From positions 1 to 10,508 of the forward strand of contig CAJJTI010000059.1 in the NCBI GenBank assembly GCA_905194705.1: a DNA stretch of 10,508 nt, in the 5' to 3' direction. A model generated the notes under the pieces. That model searched no databases and was not told where the DNA came from. It saw only the letters and a program-made list of their open reading frames with translations. Every line of letters begins with the position of its first letter. Position 1 is the first letter of the stretch. Below, piece by piece: positions 1 to 6,001 of the stretch. Made by a program: the position numbers and the translations under genes. The stretch comes from an uncultured Solobacterium sp. GTDB taxonomy: Bacteria; Bacillota_I; Bacilli_A; Erysipelotrichales; Erysipelotrichaceae.

Positions 1-17
1 ATTGAATAATACAAAAT

Positions 18-52
18 AAAAACGGTCGACTGTAAACAGTCTTGCCGTTTTT
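18..52 (-). terminator. Rho-independent terminator after the flavoprotein reductase gene
   Basis: An 8-bp outer stem (AAAAACGG at 18-25 with CCGTTTTT at 45-52) and a 5-bp inner stem (GACTG at 28-32 with CAGTC at 37-41) enclose a TAAA loop, with a small internal loop between the stems. On the minus strand it is followed by a T-rich run. It sits 24 bases past the reductase stop codon. Both flanks are T-rich on their own strand, so it may work in both directions. Confidence 0.8.
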
Positions 53-75
53 ACTTTGTTTATTTCGTTATTTGA

Positions 76-2181
76 TTAGTGAATTTCGCTAGCAATAACA
101 TCTGCTGTGTGGTAACCATAACCTAGAGCTTGGTCGAAACCATTACCATAAGGCTTGCCATCTTTTTCTTCGATAGAACCAGCAACGTCACCTGCAGCGT
201 ATAAGCCTTTAATTGCGCTTCCTTCAGTATTCATAACATGTGTATCAGTATCTGTTACTAGACCACCAGTTGTTAAGTATAATGTTGGAACAACTCTTGT
301 TACCCAAACACCATCACGTGTTTCGATATATGGACATACTTTACGACCGAAATCGTTAGGTTCACCAGCTAATGCGTGTTCGTTGTTTGTATCAACTGTA
401 GCTTGTAAGTTTTCTAGTCCTAAAGCTTTAGCTGCTTCTTCTACAGAATCATAGTGTTGTGTAGCTTCTCTTTCGAAGATTGATTTATAGCTAAATCCAT
501 AAGCATCAAAGTCGATTGTCTTTTGAGCAGCTTCATCATCATAGATATAGTAGAATTCTCCACCATTTGCTTCATCCATCATAGCTTTACTTAATACTGT
601 GTGGTTGCTTGCTGTGATATTACCAAATTCATTACCAGAAGCGTTTACCATGATACCAGGAGTAGAAGTGTGCATGAATGCTAATTCATAGTTTGAACCA
701 TATTCGCTCATGAACATACCTAAGAATCTACCCATACATTCGATATCAGCACCAATTTCTTGAGCCATTAAAATACCATCACCAGTTGAACCAGATACAC
801 AGTTAACTGTCATACCAGCATATTCTGGATAGTATTCATCAAACATTTCTTGGTTAGCACCAAATCCACCAGTAGCTAGTAATACTGCCTTAGCTGTTAC
901 GTTAAATGTTGTACCATCTTTGCTTTCAGCAACTACACCAGTAACTGTTCCATTTTCATCTGTTGTAATAGATGTAACAGGTGTGCTGTAGTGAACATCA
1001 GCACCTAGTTTTTCCATTCTTTGTGCTAAGAACATAGCTGCATAACCTGCACCACCTTGGTAGCATCCAGGAGCTAAGTATGGTGTTAAGCCATAAGCTA
1101 AGCCACCTTCATAGTTACCCATTGAAGCGAAACCTACACCAATTTCTTTGAACCAGTCAACAACTTTACCTGCATTTTCAAGCATTACTTTTTGGTATGG
1201 TTGTTCACCATTGAAACGGTCATATTCAGGGTTGATTAAGTTTTGGAATACAGGAAGTAATAATTCCATGTTCCAGTTTGGACTATTTTTTTCATCACCT
1301 AAAGCAAAGTTTGCTACAGTTTCAGAATAAGAGTTCATGATTCCAGAATATGTTGTTGGCATAGATCCACCAGGAATTTCATTCTTTTCGAATACACCAA
1401 CATTTAAGCCTTTTTCAGCTAAACGTGTAGCAGCTACTAGACCCGCATTACCTGCACCTACTACTACAACGTCGTAAGTTACGTCTTCTGTAGCTTCAAC
1501 AACTTGTTGTTCAACTTTTGTAGAGAAAGAACTAGCACTTCCACCAGCTTCTTCAATAGCTAATTTAACAGCTTGTTTAACAGCGTTACTTGTTACTGTT
1601 GCTCCAGATACGCCATCAACTTCTAAGCTTTGATTTTCTAAAATTCTTGCTGGAACTCTAGCTGCTGCATAGTTACCAATACCCATTGTTTCTTCATGGC
1701 TTGTTGTAGAACATTTTACAATTGCACCATCTTTGAATTGAGTTGTTACATAAACCCAGTCTTCATGTCCCATTGCTTTTGTTGTATATTTACCATCTTT
1801 AACAATTGCAGCTGGTTCATTACTTACTGTTTCACCTTTTGCAGAAGTAATTGCTTCGTTATAAGCATTTTTTACAGCATCACTTGTAAGTGTTGCTCCA
1901 CTTACACCATCAATTTCTTCGCCATTTGCTTTTAAAATGTTTTCTTTTAATGTTTCGATTGCTGCTCCACCAACGTTAGGTGTTTCATCATCAGCTGTAA
2001 TTTCAACATTTGTAATTTCTGTACTGCTAACTGTTAATTTAACAGTAACGTCACCACCAAATCCTTTACTTGTTGCTTCATAGTCACCTGCAGTATATTT
2101 ACCTGCTGTACTACCAGAGTTAGATGTACCACATCCACTTAATACAAGTAAAAGGCATAAAGAACTAATTAATTTCTTCAT
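76..2181 (-). CDS. Surface lipoprotein flavin reductase: two FMN-binding domains plus FAD-binding (fumarate-reductase-like) domain
   Basis: A 701-residue extracytoplasmic reductase. Residues 1-17 form a lipoprotein signal with lipobox LSGC (Cys17). Two FMN_bind domains follow (about 30-115 and 130-212), each carrying the covalent-flavin motif DGVSGATxTS (91-100 and 189-198), where the family attaches FMN to Thr through an ApbE transferase. Residues 236-701 are an FAD_binding_2 domain with GAGNAG (242-247), ATGGFG (436-441) and YAAGDVAG (661-668). Relatives are secreted anaerobic reductases fed by surface flavins or quinol (fumarate, urocanate, acrylate-type acceptors). Here the fumarate reductase catalytic Arg is absent (no Arg between 486 and 570). 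The HHTMGG-type motif reads LYLTTGG (634-640), and the final substrate Arg is missing (no Arg after 629). Fumarate is therefore unlikely and the substrate is unknown. The ATG at 2181 is chosen over an upstream GTG at 2208 because GGAGGG lies 9 bases before it and the lipoprotein signal begins there. The merR gene 67 bases upstream probably regulates it. No apbE gene is present in the window. Confidence 0.9.
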   Translation of the reverse strand: MKKLISSLCLLLVLSGCGTSNSGSTAGKYTAGDYEATSKGFGGDVTVKLTVSSTEITNVEITADDETPNVGGAAIETLKENILKANGEEIDGVSGATLTSDAVKNAYNEAITSAKGETVSNEPAAIVKDGKYTTKAMGHEDWVYVTTQFKDGAIVKCSTTSHEETMGIGNYAAARVPARILENQSLEVDGVSGATVTSNAVKQAVKLAIEEAGGSASSFSTKVEQQVVEATEDVTYDVVVVGAGNAGLVAATRLAEKGLNVGVFEKNEIPGGSMPTTYSGIMNSYSETVANFALGDEKNSPNWNMELLLPVFQNLINPEYDRFNGEQPYQKVMLENAGKVVDWFKEIGVGFASMGNYEGGLAYGLTPYLAPGCYQGGAGYAAMFLAQRMEKLGADVHYSTPVTSITTDENGTVTGVVAESKDGTTFNVTAKAVLLATGGFGANQEMFDEYYPEYAGMTVNCVSGSTGDGILMAQEIGADIECMGRFLGMFMSEYGSNYELAFMHTSTPGIMVNASGNEFGNITASNHTVLSKAMMDEANGGEFYYIYDDEAAQKTIDFDAYGFSYKSIFEREATQHYDSVEEAAKALGLENLQATVDTNNEHALAGEPNDFGRKVCPYIETRDGVWVTRVVPTLYLTTGGLVTDTDTHVMNTEGSAIKGLYAAGDVAGSIEEKDGKPYGNGFDQALGYGYHTADVIASEIH

Positions 2182-2190
2182 CTTTCTTTC

Positions 2191-2196
2191 CCCTCC
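2191..2196 (-). promoter_or_regulatory. Ribosome binding site fixing the reductase start
   Basis: GGAGGG on the minus strand, 9 bases before the ATG at 2181. The in-frame GTG at 2208 lies upstream of this site and has no Shine-Dalgarno of its own, so the shorter product is the real one. Confidence 0.8.
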
Positions 2197-2205
2197 GTGA
2201 ATAAT

Positions 2206-2248
2206 CACAGTTTACATTATCAAGTGAATTGATGCACAAGTGCTATTT
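2206..2248 (-). promoter_or_regulatory. Candidate control region between merR and the reductase gene
   Basis: The short gap holds two inverted repeats side by side: ATCAA-N5-TTGAT (2219-2233) and GCAC-AA-GTGC (2234-2243). On the minus strand a -10-like GATAAT overlaps the first. I could not find a convincing -35 at normal spacing. The elements could form an operator for the MerR protein encoded just upstream, or the reductase may simply be read through from merR. Confidence 0.3.
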
Positions 2249-3058
2249 TCACCTTTTTTTCACAGGAATCACTAGTTCAATCACGTTTACTTTTTCACAA
2301 AGTTCATCGCTAAAAGATGTCACAAGTCTTGTAAAAGGTTCAGATTTGATACAGTATTCCGGATATTTCACAAGTGAAGTATTTATCAAACTCTCAAGTA
2401 ACTTGAAACTTACTTCATTCTTATAGATTGTCATCACTGAAATCGCTTTTCCTTTTTCCACAATTTCTAAATTATTGCTTGGATAATCAATCTTTCCATG
2501 ATAATTATTATTGCTTGTCATCAAACAAAATGTATGACCATTGATATGACTATCTTCATAATTTAGTACAAGACTCGATTGGGTATAAAATAAATTGGAA
2601 TACCATAAAGATACTGCTGTACTATCTTCTTTAATTAAATCCGTAATATTTTGTGTATCATCACCAAGCTTATACCGATAGATCTTATCCATATCAATTA
2701 GAACTGGTATATCTTTCTGTAATAAAGCTCTTTGTATTAAGAATTTATCATTATCTAACTGTTGAAGTTGAATCATTAAATGCATCATTTCATCGTTAGC
2801 TTTCTGCTCTTGCTCGTTTAGACGATGTAATATCTCAATTAGATTAGATTTTTGATAAACATAGTTACTTTCTTTTAAAGGAAAACCAATATTTCTGTTT
2901 TTGATAATTGTACCCAGTATTTGAAAGCCATATTCATCAAAGTAACGATACCCATTATCATCTCTTACACAAGGTAAAATCCCCATATCAACATACCCAT
3001 GAATAGCTTGTGATGATATGTTATAAACTTTTGCTAACTGTCCTACTGTAAATCTCAT
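2249..3058 (-). CDS. MerR-family transcriptional regulator with large effector domain
   Basis: A 269-residue regulator. The N-terminus has the MerR winged-helix form: FTVGQLAKVYNISSQAIHGY at residues 3-22, then GYRYFDEYGFQIL around 36-48. About 70-112 is a likely coiled-coil dimerisation helix rich in Leu, Gln and Glu. The rest (about 113-269) is a separate domain that I cannot place in a known effector family. It is of a size seen in ligand-sensing MerR proteins rather than in metal sensors, and no Cys cluster is visible. The ATG at 3058 is preceded by a GAGAGGG ribosome site. The gene is on the same strand as the reductase, 67 bases upstream of it, so it most likely senses that enzyme's substrate or the redox state and controls both genes. 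The function of the C-terminal domain is inferred from context only. Confidence 0.85.
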   Translation of the reverse strand: MRFTVGQLAKVYNISSQAIHGYVDMGILPCVRDDNGYRYFDEYGFQILGTIIKNRNIGFPLKESNYVYQKSNLIEILHRLNEQEQKANDEMMHLMIQLQQLDNDKFLIQRALLQKDIPVLIDMDKIYRYKLGDDTQNITDLIKEDSTAVSLWYSNLFYTQSSLVLNYEDSHINGHTFCLMTSNNNYHGKIDYPSNNLEIVEKGKAISVMTIYKNEVSFKLLESLINTSLVKYPEYCIKSEPFTRLVTSFSDELCEKVNVIELVIPVKKR

Positions 3059-3085
3059 CGCCTTATTACCCTCTCTTCTACTCGT

Positions 3086-3115
3086 ATTATATATAGGAAC
3101 TTATACATAAAACAA
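3086..3115 (-). promoter_or_regulatory. Probable merR promoter with MerR-like long spacer
   Basis: On the minus strand, -35 TTGTTT (3110-3115) and -10 TATAAT (3086-3091) are separated by 18 bases, longer than the usual 17. The spacer contains the near-palindrome TATAAGTTCCTATA. MerR proteins typically bind dyads inside over-long spacers, so this fits autoregulation. A second -35-like TTGACA lies at 3135-3140. Confidence 0.5.
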
Positions 3116-3147
3116 ATTTTCATTTTGTTCATCATGTCAAAAAGAAA

Positions 3148-3179
3148 ACTCGAAAGACATTTTATATATATCTTCGAGT
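3148..3179 (-). terminator. Rho-independent terminator after the sortase gene
   Basis: ACTCGAAAGA (3148-3157) pairs with TCTTCGAGT (3171-3179) with one bulged base. Read on the minus strand it is followed by TTTTCTTTTTG. It begins 7 bases after the sortase stop codon and isolates that gene from merR. Confidence 0.75.
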
Positions 3180-3185
3180 CATTTA

Positions 3186-3968
3186 TTATTTAATGCGTCT
3201 AGCTGCGACAACAAATCTTCCATTTTCTGTATGATAACTACATGTTGATAAAATTAATACTTGTTCATCATAAGTTGGTTTTATACCAGTATCATATAGA
3301 GAATTCATAATTAACCAGTTACTTATTTCCTCAAAGTCAGCTTCACTTAAATCACCAGAATAATCATAATATTTAATACCTTCTTCGCCTGCATTCAATA
3401 TTTTTGTTGGAAATGCTGCAAACACTTCATAATTTCGATATTCATCTAAAGTATTAAAAGAAAATACTTTATTTTCTTCATAGAACTCTTTATCTTTATA
3501 ATTTTCCAAAGTAGTAAACATCGTACCATTTTTCATATTATGTCCATAGATAATCAAGCAATCTGAATCTATCGTACAGTTTTCACCAATAAATGGCGTT
3601 CCACTCTGGAAATATGTTTTGTCAAATCCTCGACGTAAATAATACTCTGGTTCATTTGGTGTATACATAACAGGATAATCAACCTTTGTATTAGGTATAC
3701 TCAACCAGCCGATAAAATCATTATTCATATGATAAAGTTCATCATAGTTTGGTTTTAATTCTTCTGTATTTGTATTGTCATTATCATTCTTATTATTACT
3801 TTGTTCTACAATAGTAGTTAAATCTTTAAAAGCATCCTGCTCTTTTTTAGACTGGATTAACTCTTTTCCTACCATAAAAACTGATACAGAGAATATGAAA
3901 AGAAGTAATATTGTCGCTATTGTAAATAAGCGATTATTTCTCATATTTTGAACCTTTTTTCTCTTCAT
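3186..3968 (-). CDS. srtB: Class B sortase
   Basis: A 260-residue membrane-anchored transpeptidase that cuts a surface protein at its sorting motif and joins it to the cell wall or a pilin. One N-terminal membrane segment (about 14-34) is followed by a polar, Asn/Asp-rich linker (55-75) and the sortase domain (about 75-260). The catalytic residues are visible: His143 in IIYGHN, Cys243 in LILSTCSY and Arg251 in RFVVAARR. The helical N-terminal region (YDELYHMNNDFIGWLSIPNT) and the ILSTC form fit class B. The ATG at 3968 has AGGA 8 bases upstream. A second Met (residue 9) also has AAAGG at good spacing, so the first 8 residues are uncertain. Terminators lie on both sides, so it is a single-gene unit. 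No protein with an LPXTG- or NPQTN-type sorting signal is in this window, so its substrate lies elsewhere. Confidence 0.92.
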   Translation of the reverse strand: MKRKKVQNMRNNRLFTIATILLLFIFSVSVFMVGKELIQSKKEQDAFKDLTTIVEQSNNKNDNDNTNTEELKPNYDELYHMNNDFIGWLSIPNTKVDYPVMYTPNEPEYYLRRGFDKTYFQSGTPFIGENCTIDSDCLIIYGHNMKNGTMFTTLENYKDKEFYEENKVFSFNTLDEYRNYEVFAAFPTKILNAGEEGIKYYDYSGDLSEADFEEISNWLIMNSLYDTGIKPTYDEQVLILSTCSYHTENGRFVVAARRIK

Positions 3969-3989
3969 AACCTTATTCCTATATCAAAA

Positions 3990-4009
3990 ATTATAACTGA
4001 TATCACTTA
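3990..4009 (-). promoter_or_regulatory. Sortase promoter -10 with overlapping palindrome
   Basis: The minus-strand -10 TATAAT (3990-3995) is overlapped by TAACTGATATCACTTA (3994-4009), a 16-base palindrome with one mismatched pair. The -35 is poor (TTTTGT- or TTGTTA-like), which suits an operator- or activator-dependent promoter. The predicted start point leaves only about 15 bases of leader before the ATG. Confidence 0.45.
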
Positions 4010-4022
4010 TTAACAAAATAAA

Positions 4023-4061
4023 GAAAAGTATATACAACGTTGATTGTCATATATACTTCTC
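4023..4061 (-). terminator. Rho-independent terminator ending the lgt-rpiB-...-flavodiiron operon
   Basis: A 12-bp stem, GAAAAGTATATA (4023-4034) with TATATACTTCTC (4050-4061), contains one G-T pair. On the minus strand it is followed by a T-rich run. It starts 5 bases after the stop codon of the flavodiiron C-terminal part. Confidence 0.8.
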
Positions 4062-4066
4062 ATTTT

Positions 4067-4648
4067 CTATTTCATGAGTTCTTTTGCTAATACTGAAAGT
4101 TCTTCTACATTTTTATCTGTTACACTAGACACAACTTTAACTACAGGTTCAACAACTTCCATATTTTTAAAAGTTTCTAATTGAGCTTTCATCTTGCTCG
4201 CAGCTACTGGAGCCCATGAACCATTTTCAATTAACCCAATTCTACGATTTGATAAATTATGATTCTTTAATTCTGTAATAAGATTTTGAACAGTATCAAA
4301 TATTTCTGCATTATAAGTCGCTGCAGCAAACACTAATGTCTTATATTCAAAAGCTTTAGAAACCAAGAATGATACATGTGTTTTAGAAGTATCAAACACT
4401 TCTACGTTTTCTATACCATTTTCTGCTAACTGCATAGCTAATATTTCTGCAGCATTTTGCGTATTACCATAAATAGAACCATAGAATATCACTACAGAAT
4501 CTTTTTCAGCTTCATATTTTGACCATGTATCATATAAAGAAATAATTGTCGATAAATCTTTACGCCAAATATGAGCATGTAGTGGACAAATCATTTGAAT
4601 ATCCAAAGTAGATGCTTTCTTTAATACATTTTGTAAGAACCGGTCCAT
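4067..4648 (-). CDS. C-terminal part of broken flavodiiron protein (flavodoxin domain)
   Basis: The open frame extends to a TTG at 4675. The first ATG is at 4648 (193 residues), and neither start has a Shine-Dalgarno, so separate translation is doubtful. From the TTG, residues 10-36 repeat the end of the metallo-beta-lactamase-like domain in a diverged form (LKKASTLDIQMICPLHAHIW). Next come the linker (RKDLSTIISLYDTWSKYE) and a flavodoxin domain with FMN phosphate loop YGSIYGNT (65-72), AAATYNAEIF (117-126) and the ENGSWAPVAAS loop (150-160), typical of clostridial-type flavodiiron proteins. On its own it would be a flavodoxin fragment without the diiron site. It sits at the end of the operon, just before the terminator. 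Confidence 0.7.
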   Translation of the reverse strand: MDRFLQNVLKKASTLDIQMICPLHAHIWRKDLSTIISLYDTWSKYEAEKDSVVIFYGSIYGNTQNAAEILAMQLAENGIENVEVFDTSKTHVSFLVSKAFEYKTLVFAAATYNAEIFDTVQNLITELKNHNLSNRRIGLIENGSWAPVAASKMKAQLETFKNMEVVEPVVKVVSSVTDKNVEELSVLAKELMK

Positions 4649-5330
4649 GTAGCGGGCAGATTGTTGCAATATCAAGTCCGGCCGCTTTCTTTAACAAAGT
4701 CTGCACCGGTATTCCATATTTACCAACAATATTGACATAATATCTTCTCGCTTCATCTTTAAAATCTTTATCCCAGTCAATTTCATCCGCAAAGATATTG
4801 CCGCTCATTGCTCCAAAAGAACCAAAGGCATCTGCTGAAAACAAGATTTTATCTGTTACATCATAAGTCATTAATACTTCTGGCCAATGTACCATAGGAG
4901 CCGCAATAAACTTTAATGTATGTTTGCCTAGCTTTAATGTATCGCCTTCTTTTACAACTAATCTTCTTTCTTCTGTTTGTAAAGAATAGAAGTTTTCCAT
5001 CATTTTGAAAGCCTGCAAACTCGCCACAAGCTTCATATCAGGATACATTCTAAATAGTTCTGGTACGATAGAACAATGATCTGGTTCCATATGCTGAACA
5101 ACCATATAATCTAAGTTTCTACCATTTAATGCATACTGTAAGTTTTCTAAAAACTGACCTCTAACAGATTCATCTACGCTATCCATTAGACAAGTCTTTT
5201 CATCGGTGATTAAATAGCTGTTATAACTCATACCCTGAGAAACAGGATAAACATTTTCAAATAATTCTATTCTTCTATCACTTGCGCCTAAATAATAAAT
5301 ATCATCATTTATTTTTCTTGTGTTATGCAT
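4560..5330 (-). CDS. N-terminal part of broken flavodiiron protein (diiron domain)
   Basis: A 256-residue product with an ATG at 5330 and GGAGG 7 bases upstream. It is only 14 bases after the preceding stop codon, so it belongs to the same operon. All seven diiron ligands expected for the family are present: His80, Glu82, Asp84 and His85 in HMEPDH, His148 in HWPE, Asp167 in SADAFG and His228 in CPLHGP. Spacing matches the family closely. After Gly229 the frame leaves family sequence and reads about 27 unrelated residues to a stop at 4560. Those residues are the out-of-frame reading of the second repeat copy. With no flavodoxin domain, the domain could bind iron but would lack its own FMN electron entry. 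Family role: reduction of O2 (or NO) to water (or N2O) in anaerobes, usually fed by rubredoxin or NADH. Confidence 0.8.
   Translation of the reverse strand: MHNTRKINDDIYYLGASDRRIELFENVYPVSQGMSYNSYLITDEKTCLMDSVDESVRGQFLENLQYALNGRNLDYMVVQHMEPDHCSIVPELFRMYPDMKLVASLQAFKMMENFYSLQTEERRLVVKEGDTLKLGKHTLKFIAAPMVHWPEVLMTYDVTDKILFSADAFGSFGAMSGNIFADEIDWDKDFKDEARRYYVNIVGKYGIPVQTLLKKAAGLDIATICPLHGPVLTKCIKESIYFGYSNDLSTTCSYLA
4574..4712 (-). repeat. Diverged tandem repeat at the flavodiiron break point
   Basis: Copy 1 is 4644-4712 and copy 2 is 4574-4642, in the same orientation, offset by 70 bases (23 codons plus one base). By hand count they share 40 of 69 bases and 13 of 23 encoded residues, including KKA, LDI and ICPLH. 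CCGGT occurs at both the start of copy 1 and the junction, a possible microhomology. The divergence is far too large for a fresh duplication, so the copies come from two paralogs. Confidence 0.8.
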
Positions 5331-5344
5331 ACATCTTCCTCCAT

Positions 5345-5773
5345 TTATTGACGATTATAGTATTCTATTCCTGAATTTGGATAAAAATATGTTCGAATAT
5401 AACCATCAGTGCTGATAATCACAAATTCATTTGTCTCTTCAAGATAATAAACATCATCATTATCTTCTTTCTCTTTCTTATGTAATGCCTTTGGATTATT
5501 TACAACAAGTGATGCGGCTGTTTGATATTCTTCTTCTGTTGAAAATCCCATTTCTATACCATGTTTTTCATAATGAGATTTTAAGAGTTTCTCGTTTCTG
5601 AATGTATATTCTTTTATATTTTCTTCTTTTTGTATTGGAGAGCTTGTTATTACAACAGGTGAAGAAGTTGGTGTTACTGGTGCTTTATCATTACTATTGA
5701 AAATTTGCAAACTAAACAAACAGATAAAAGTAATTAATACAGTAATAATAGCGATATTGTTATTTTTCTTCAT
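5345..5773 (-). CDS. Small secreted or membrane-anchored protein with a toxin/RNase-like C-terminal domain
   Basis: 142 residues from the ATG at 5773, chosen because GGAG lies 8 bases upstream. A longer frame from 5803 has no such site. Residues 7-25 are a hydrophobic anchor or signal segment, without a clear lipobox Cys. Residues 31-50 are a Pro/Thr/Ser linker, and 55-142 form a compact domain with FRNEKLLKSHYEKHG (58-72) and GYIRTYF (124-130). From memory, this pattern (HxxKHG, Tyr/Ala helix, TNEF strand, DGxIRTYF, final GIEYYNRQ) resembles C-terminal RNase domains of the barnase/EndoU/colicin E5-D/RelE class in contact-dependent and polymorphic toxins. Candidate functional residues are His67, His71, Arg127 and Thr128. 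It overlaps the CPCC gene by 14 bases, so the two are translationally coupled. It could equally be a non-toxic relative. The function is not established. Confidence 0.6.
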   Translation of the reverse strand: MKKNNNIAIITVLITFICLFSLQIFNSNDKAPVTPTSSPVVITSSPIQKEENIKEYTFRNEKLLKSHYEKHGIEMGFSTEEEYQTAASLVVNNPKALHKKEKEDNDDVYYLEETNEFVIISTDGYIRTYFYPNSGIEYYNRQ

Positions 5774-5963
5774 GTGACTTTCTCCATAACTTTCGATATT
5801 CATTTAAAGATAAAACATTAGCGCCACCTTTAAAGCTTGGATCTTTCTCTTGCACCAAATCATCTTCCCACTTACATATTGGACAAATTTCATAACTTCC
5901 CGGTCCATCTATAAATTTATATTTTCCACATACTGGACAATAAAATACACTTCTTCGATTCAT
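5760..5963 (-). CDS. CPCC-family zinc-ribbon protein
   Basis: 67 residues. Two CxxC pairs (Cys9/Cys12 and Cys27/Cys30) form a probable zinc ribbon, followed by the family's KWEDDLVQEKDPSFKGGAN block and SLNEYR. This matches the uncharacterised CPCC domain family, although the first motif is CPVC instead of CPCC. The second ATG of an ATGATG pair (5963) is preferred for its spacing from AGGTGG at 5970-5975. The first (5966) is almost as good, and a still longer frame from 5990 starts inside a hairpin. Its stop lies inside the start of the next gene. The role is unknown. CPCC proteins are small and cytoplasmic, so a partner or immunity-like role for the overlapping secreted protein is a guess. 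Confidence 0.75.
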   Translation of the reverse strand: MNRRSVFYCPVCGKYKFIDGPGSYEICPICKWEDDLVQEKDPSFKGGANVLSLNEYRKLWRKSHEEK

Positions 5964-5978
5964 CATATTCCACCTAAA

Positions 5979-6001
5979 AATGAGCCCCATAAAGACTCAT
6001 T
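5979..6001 (-). terminator. Weak hairpin between the 252-residue gene and the CPCC gene
   Basis: A 6-bp stem AATGAG/CTCATT with an 11-base loop begins on the last bases of the upstream stop codon and is followed by TTTA on the minus strand, just before the CPCC ribosome site. It could be a partial terminator or processing site that lowers expression of the downstream genes. It is too weak to be sure. Confidence 0.3.

Larger units (their letters stand above)
4067..5330 (-). pseudogene. Flavodiiron protein gene, frameshifted and apparently chimeric
   Basis: Together the two frames encode all parts of a class A flavodiiron protein (O2/NO reductase: diiron beta-lactamase-like domain, then FMN flavodoxin domain). 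The reading frame breaks at about 4643. Around the break, a 23-codon segment ending in the CPLH diiron-ligand motif appears twice, 70 bases apart, in two diverged versions. Removing one 70-base unit would restore a continuous protein of about 398 residues, the normal family size (about 400). The most likely origin is a deletion or illegitimate recombination joining the first half of one paralog to the second half of another. Two separate proteins are possible but unlikely, since the second frame has no ribosome site. Confidence 0.75.

Noticed and set aside
155..454. Plus-strand open frame of 99 codons
   Set aside because: It lies wholly antisense to the reductase FAD domain, has no ribosome site, and encodes low-complexity Ser/Pro-rich sequence typical of a shadow frame. 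The same applies to 1148-1330 and 1696-1935.
76..2181. Simple annotation as fumarate reductase
   Set aside because: The domain order fits, but the Arg and His residues needed for fumarate binding and proton transfer are not present at the expected motifs.
2229..2426. Plus-strand open frame of 65 codons over the end of merR
   Set aside because: Antisense to the MerR C-terminus, without a Shine-Dalgarno or a recognisable domain.
4560..4712. Programmed ribosomal frameshift in the flavodiiron gene
   Set aside because: Frameshifting would yield a protein with a second copy of a diiron-ligand segment inserted, and no slippery heptamer or downstream structure is evident at the joint. A fusion scar explains the diverged repeat better.
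4560..4712. Sequencing or assembly error as the cause of the flavodiiron break
   Set aside because: A base-call error cannot create a 70-base diverged second copy, and an assembler join on about 5 shared bases is unlikely. It is not excluded without reads.
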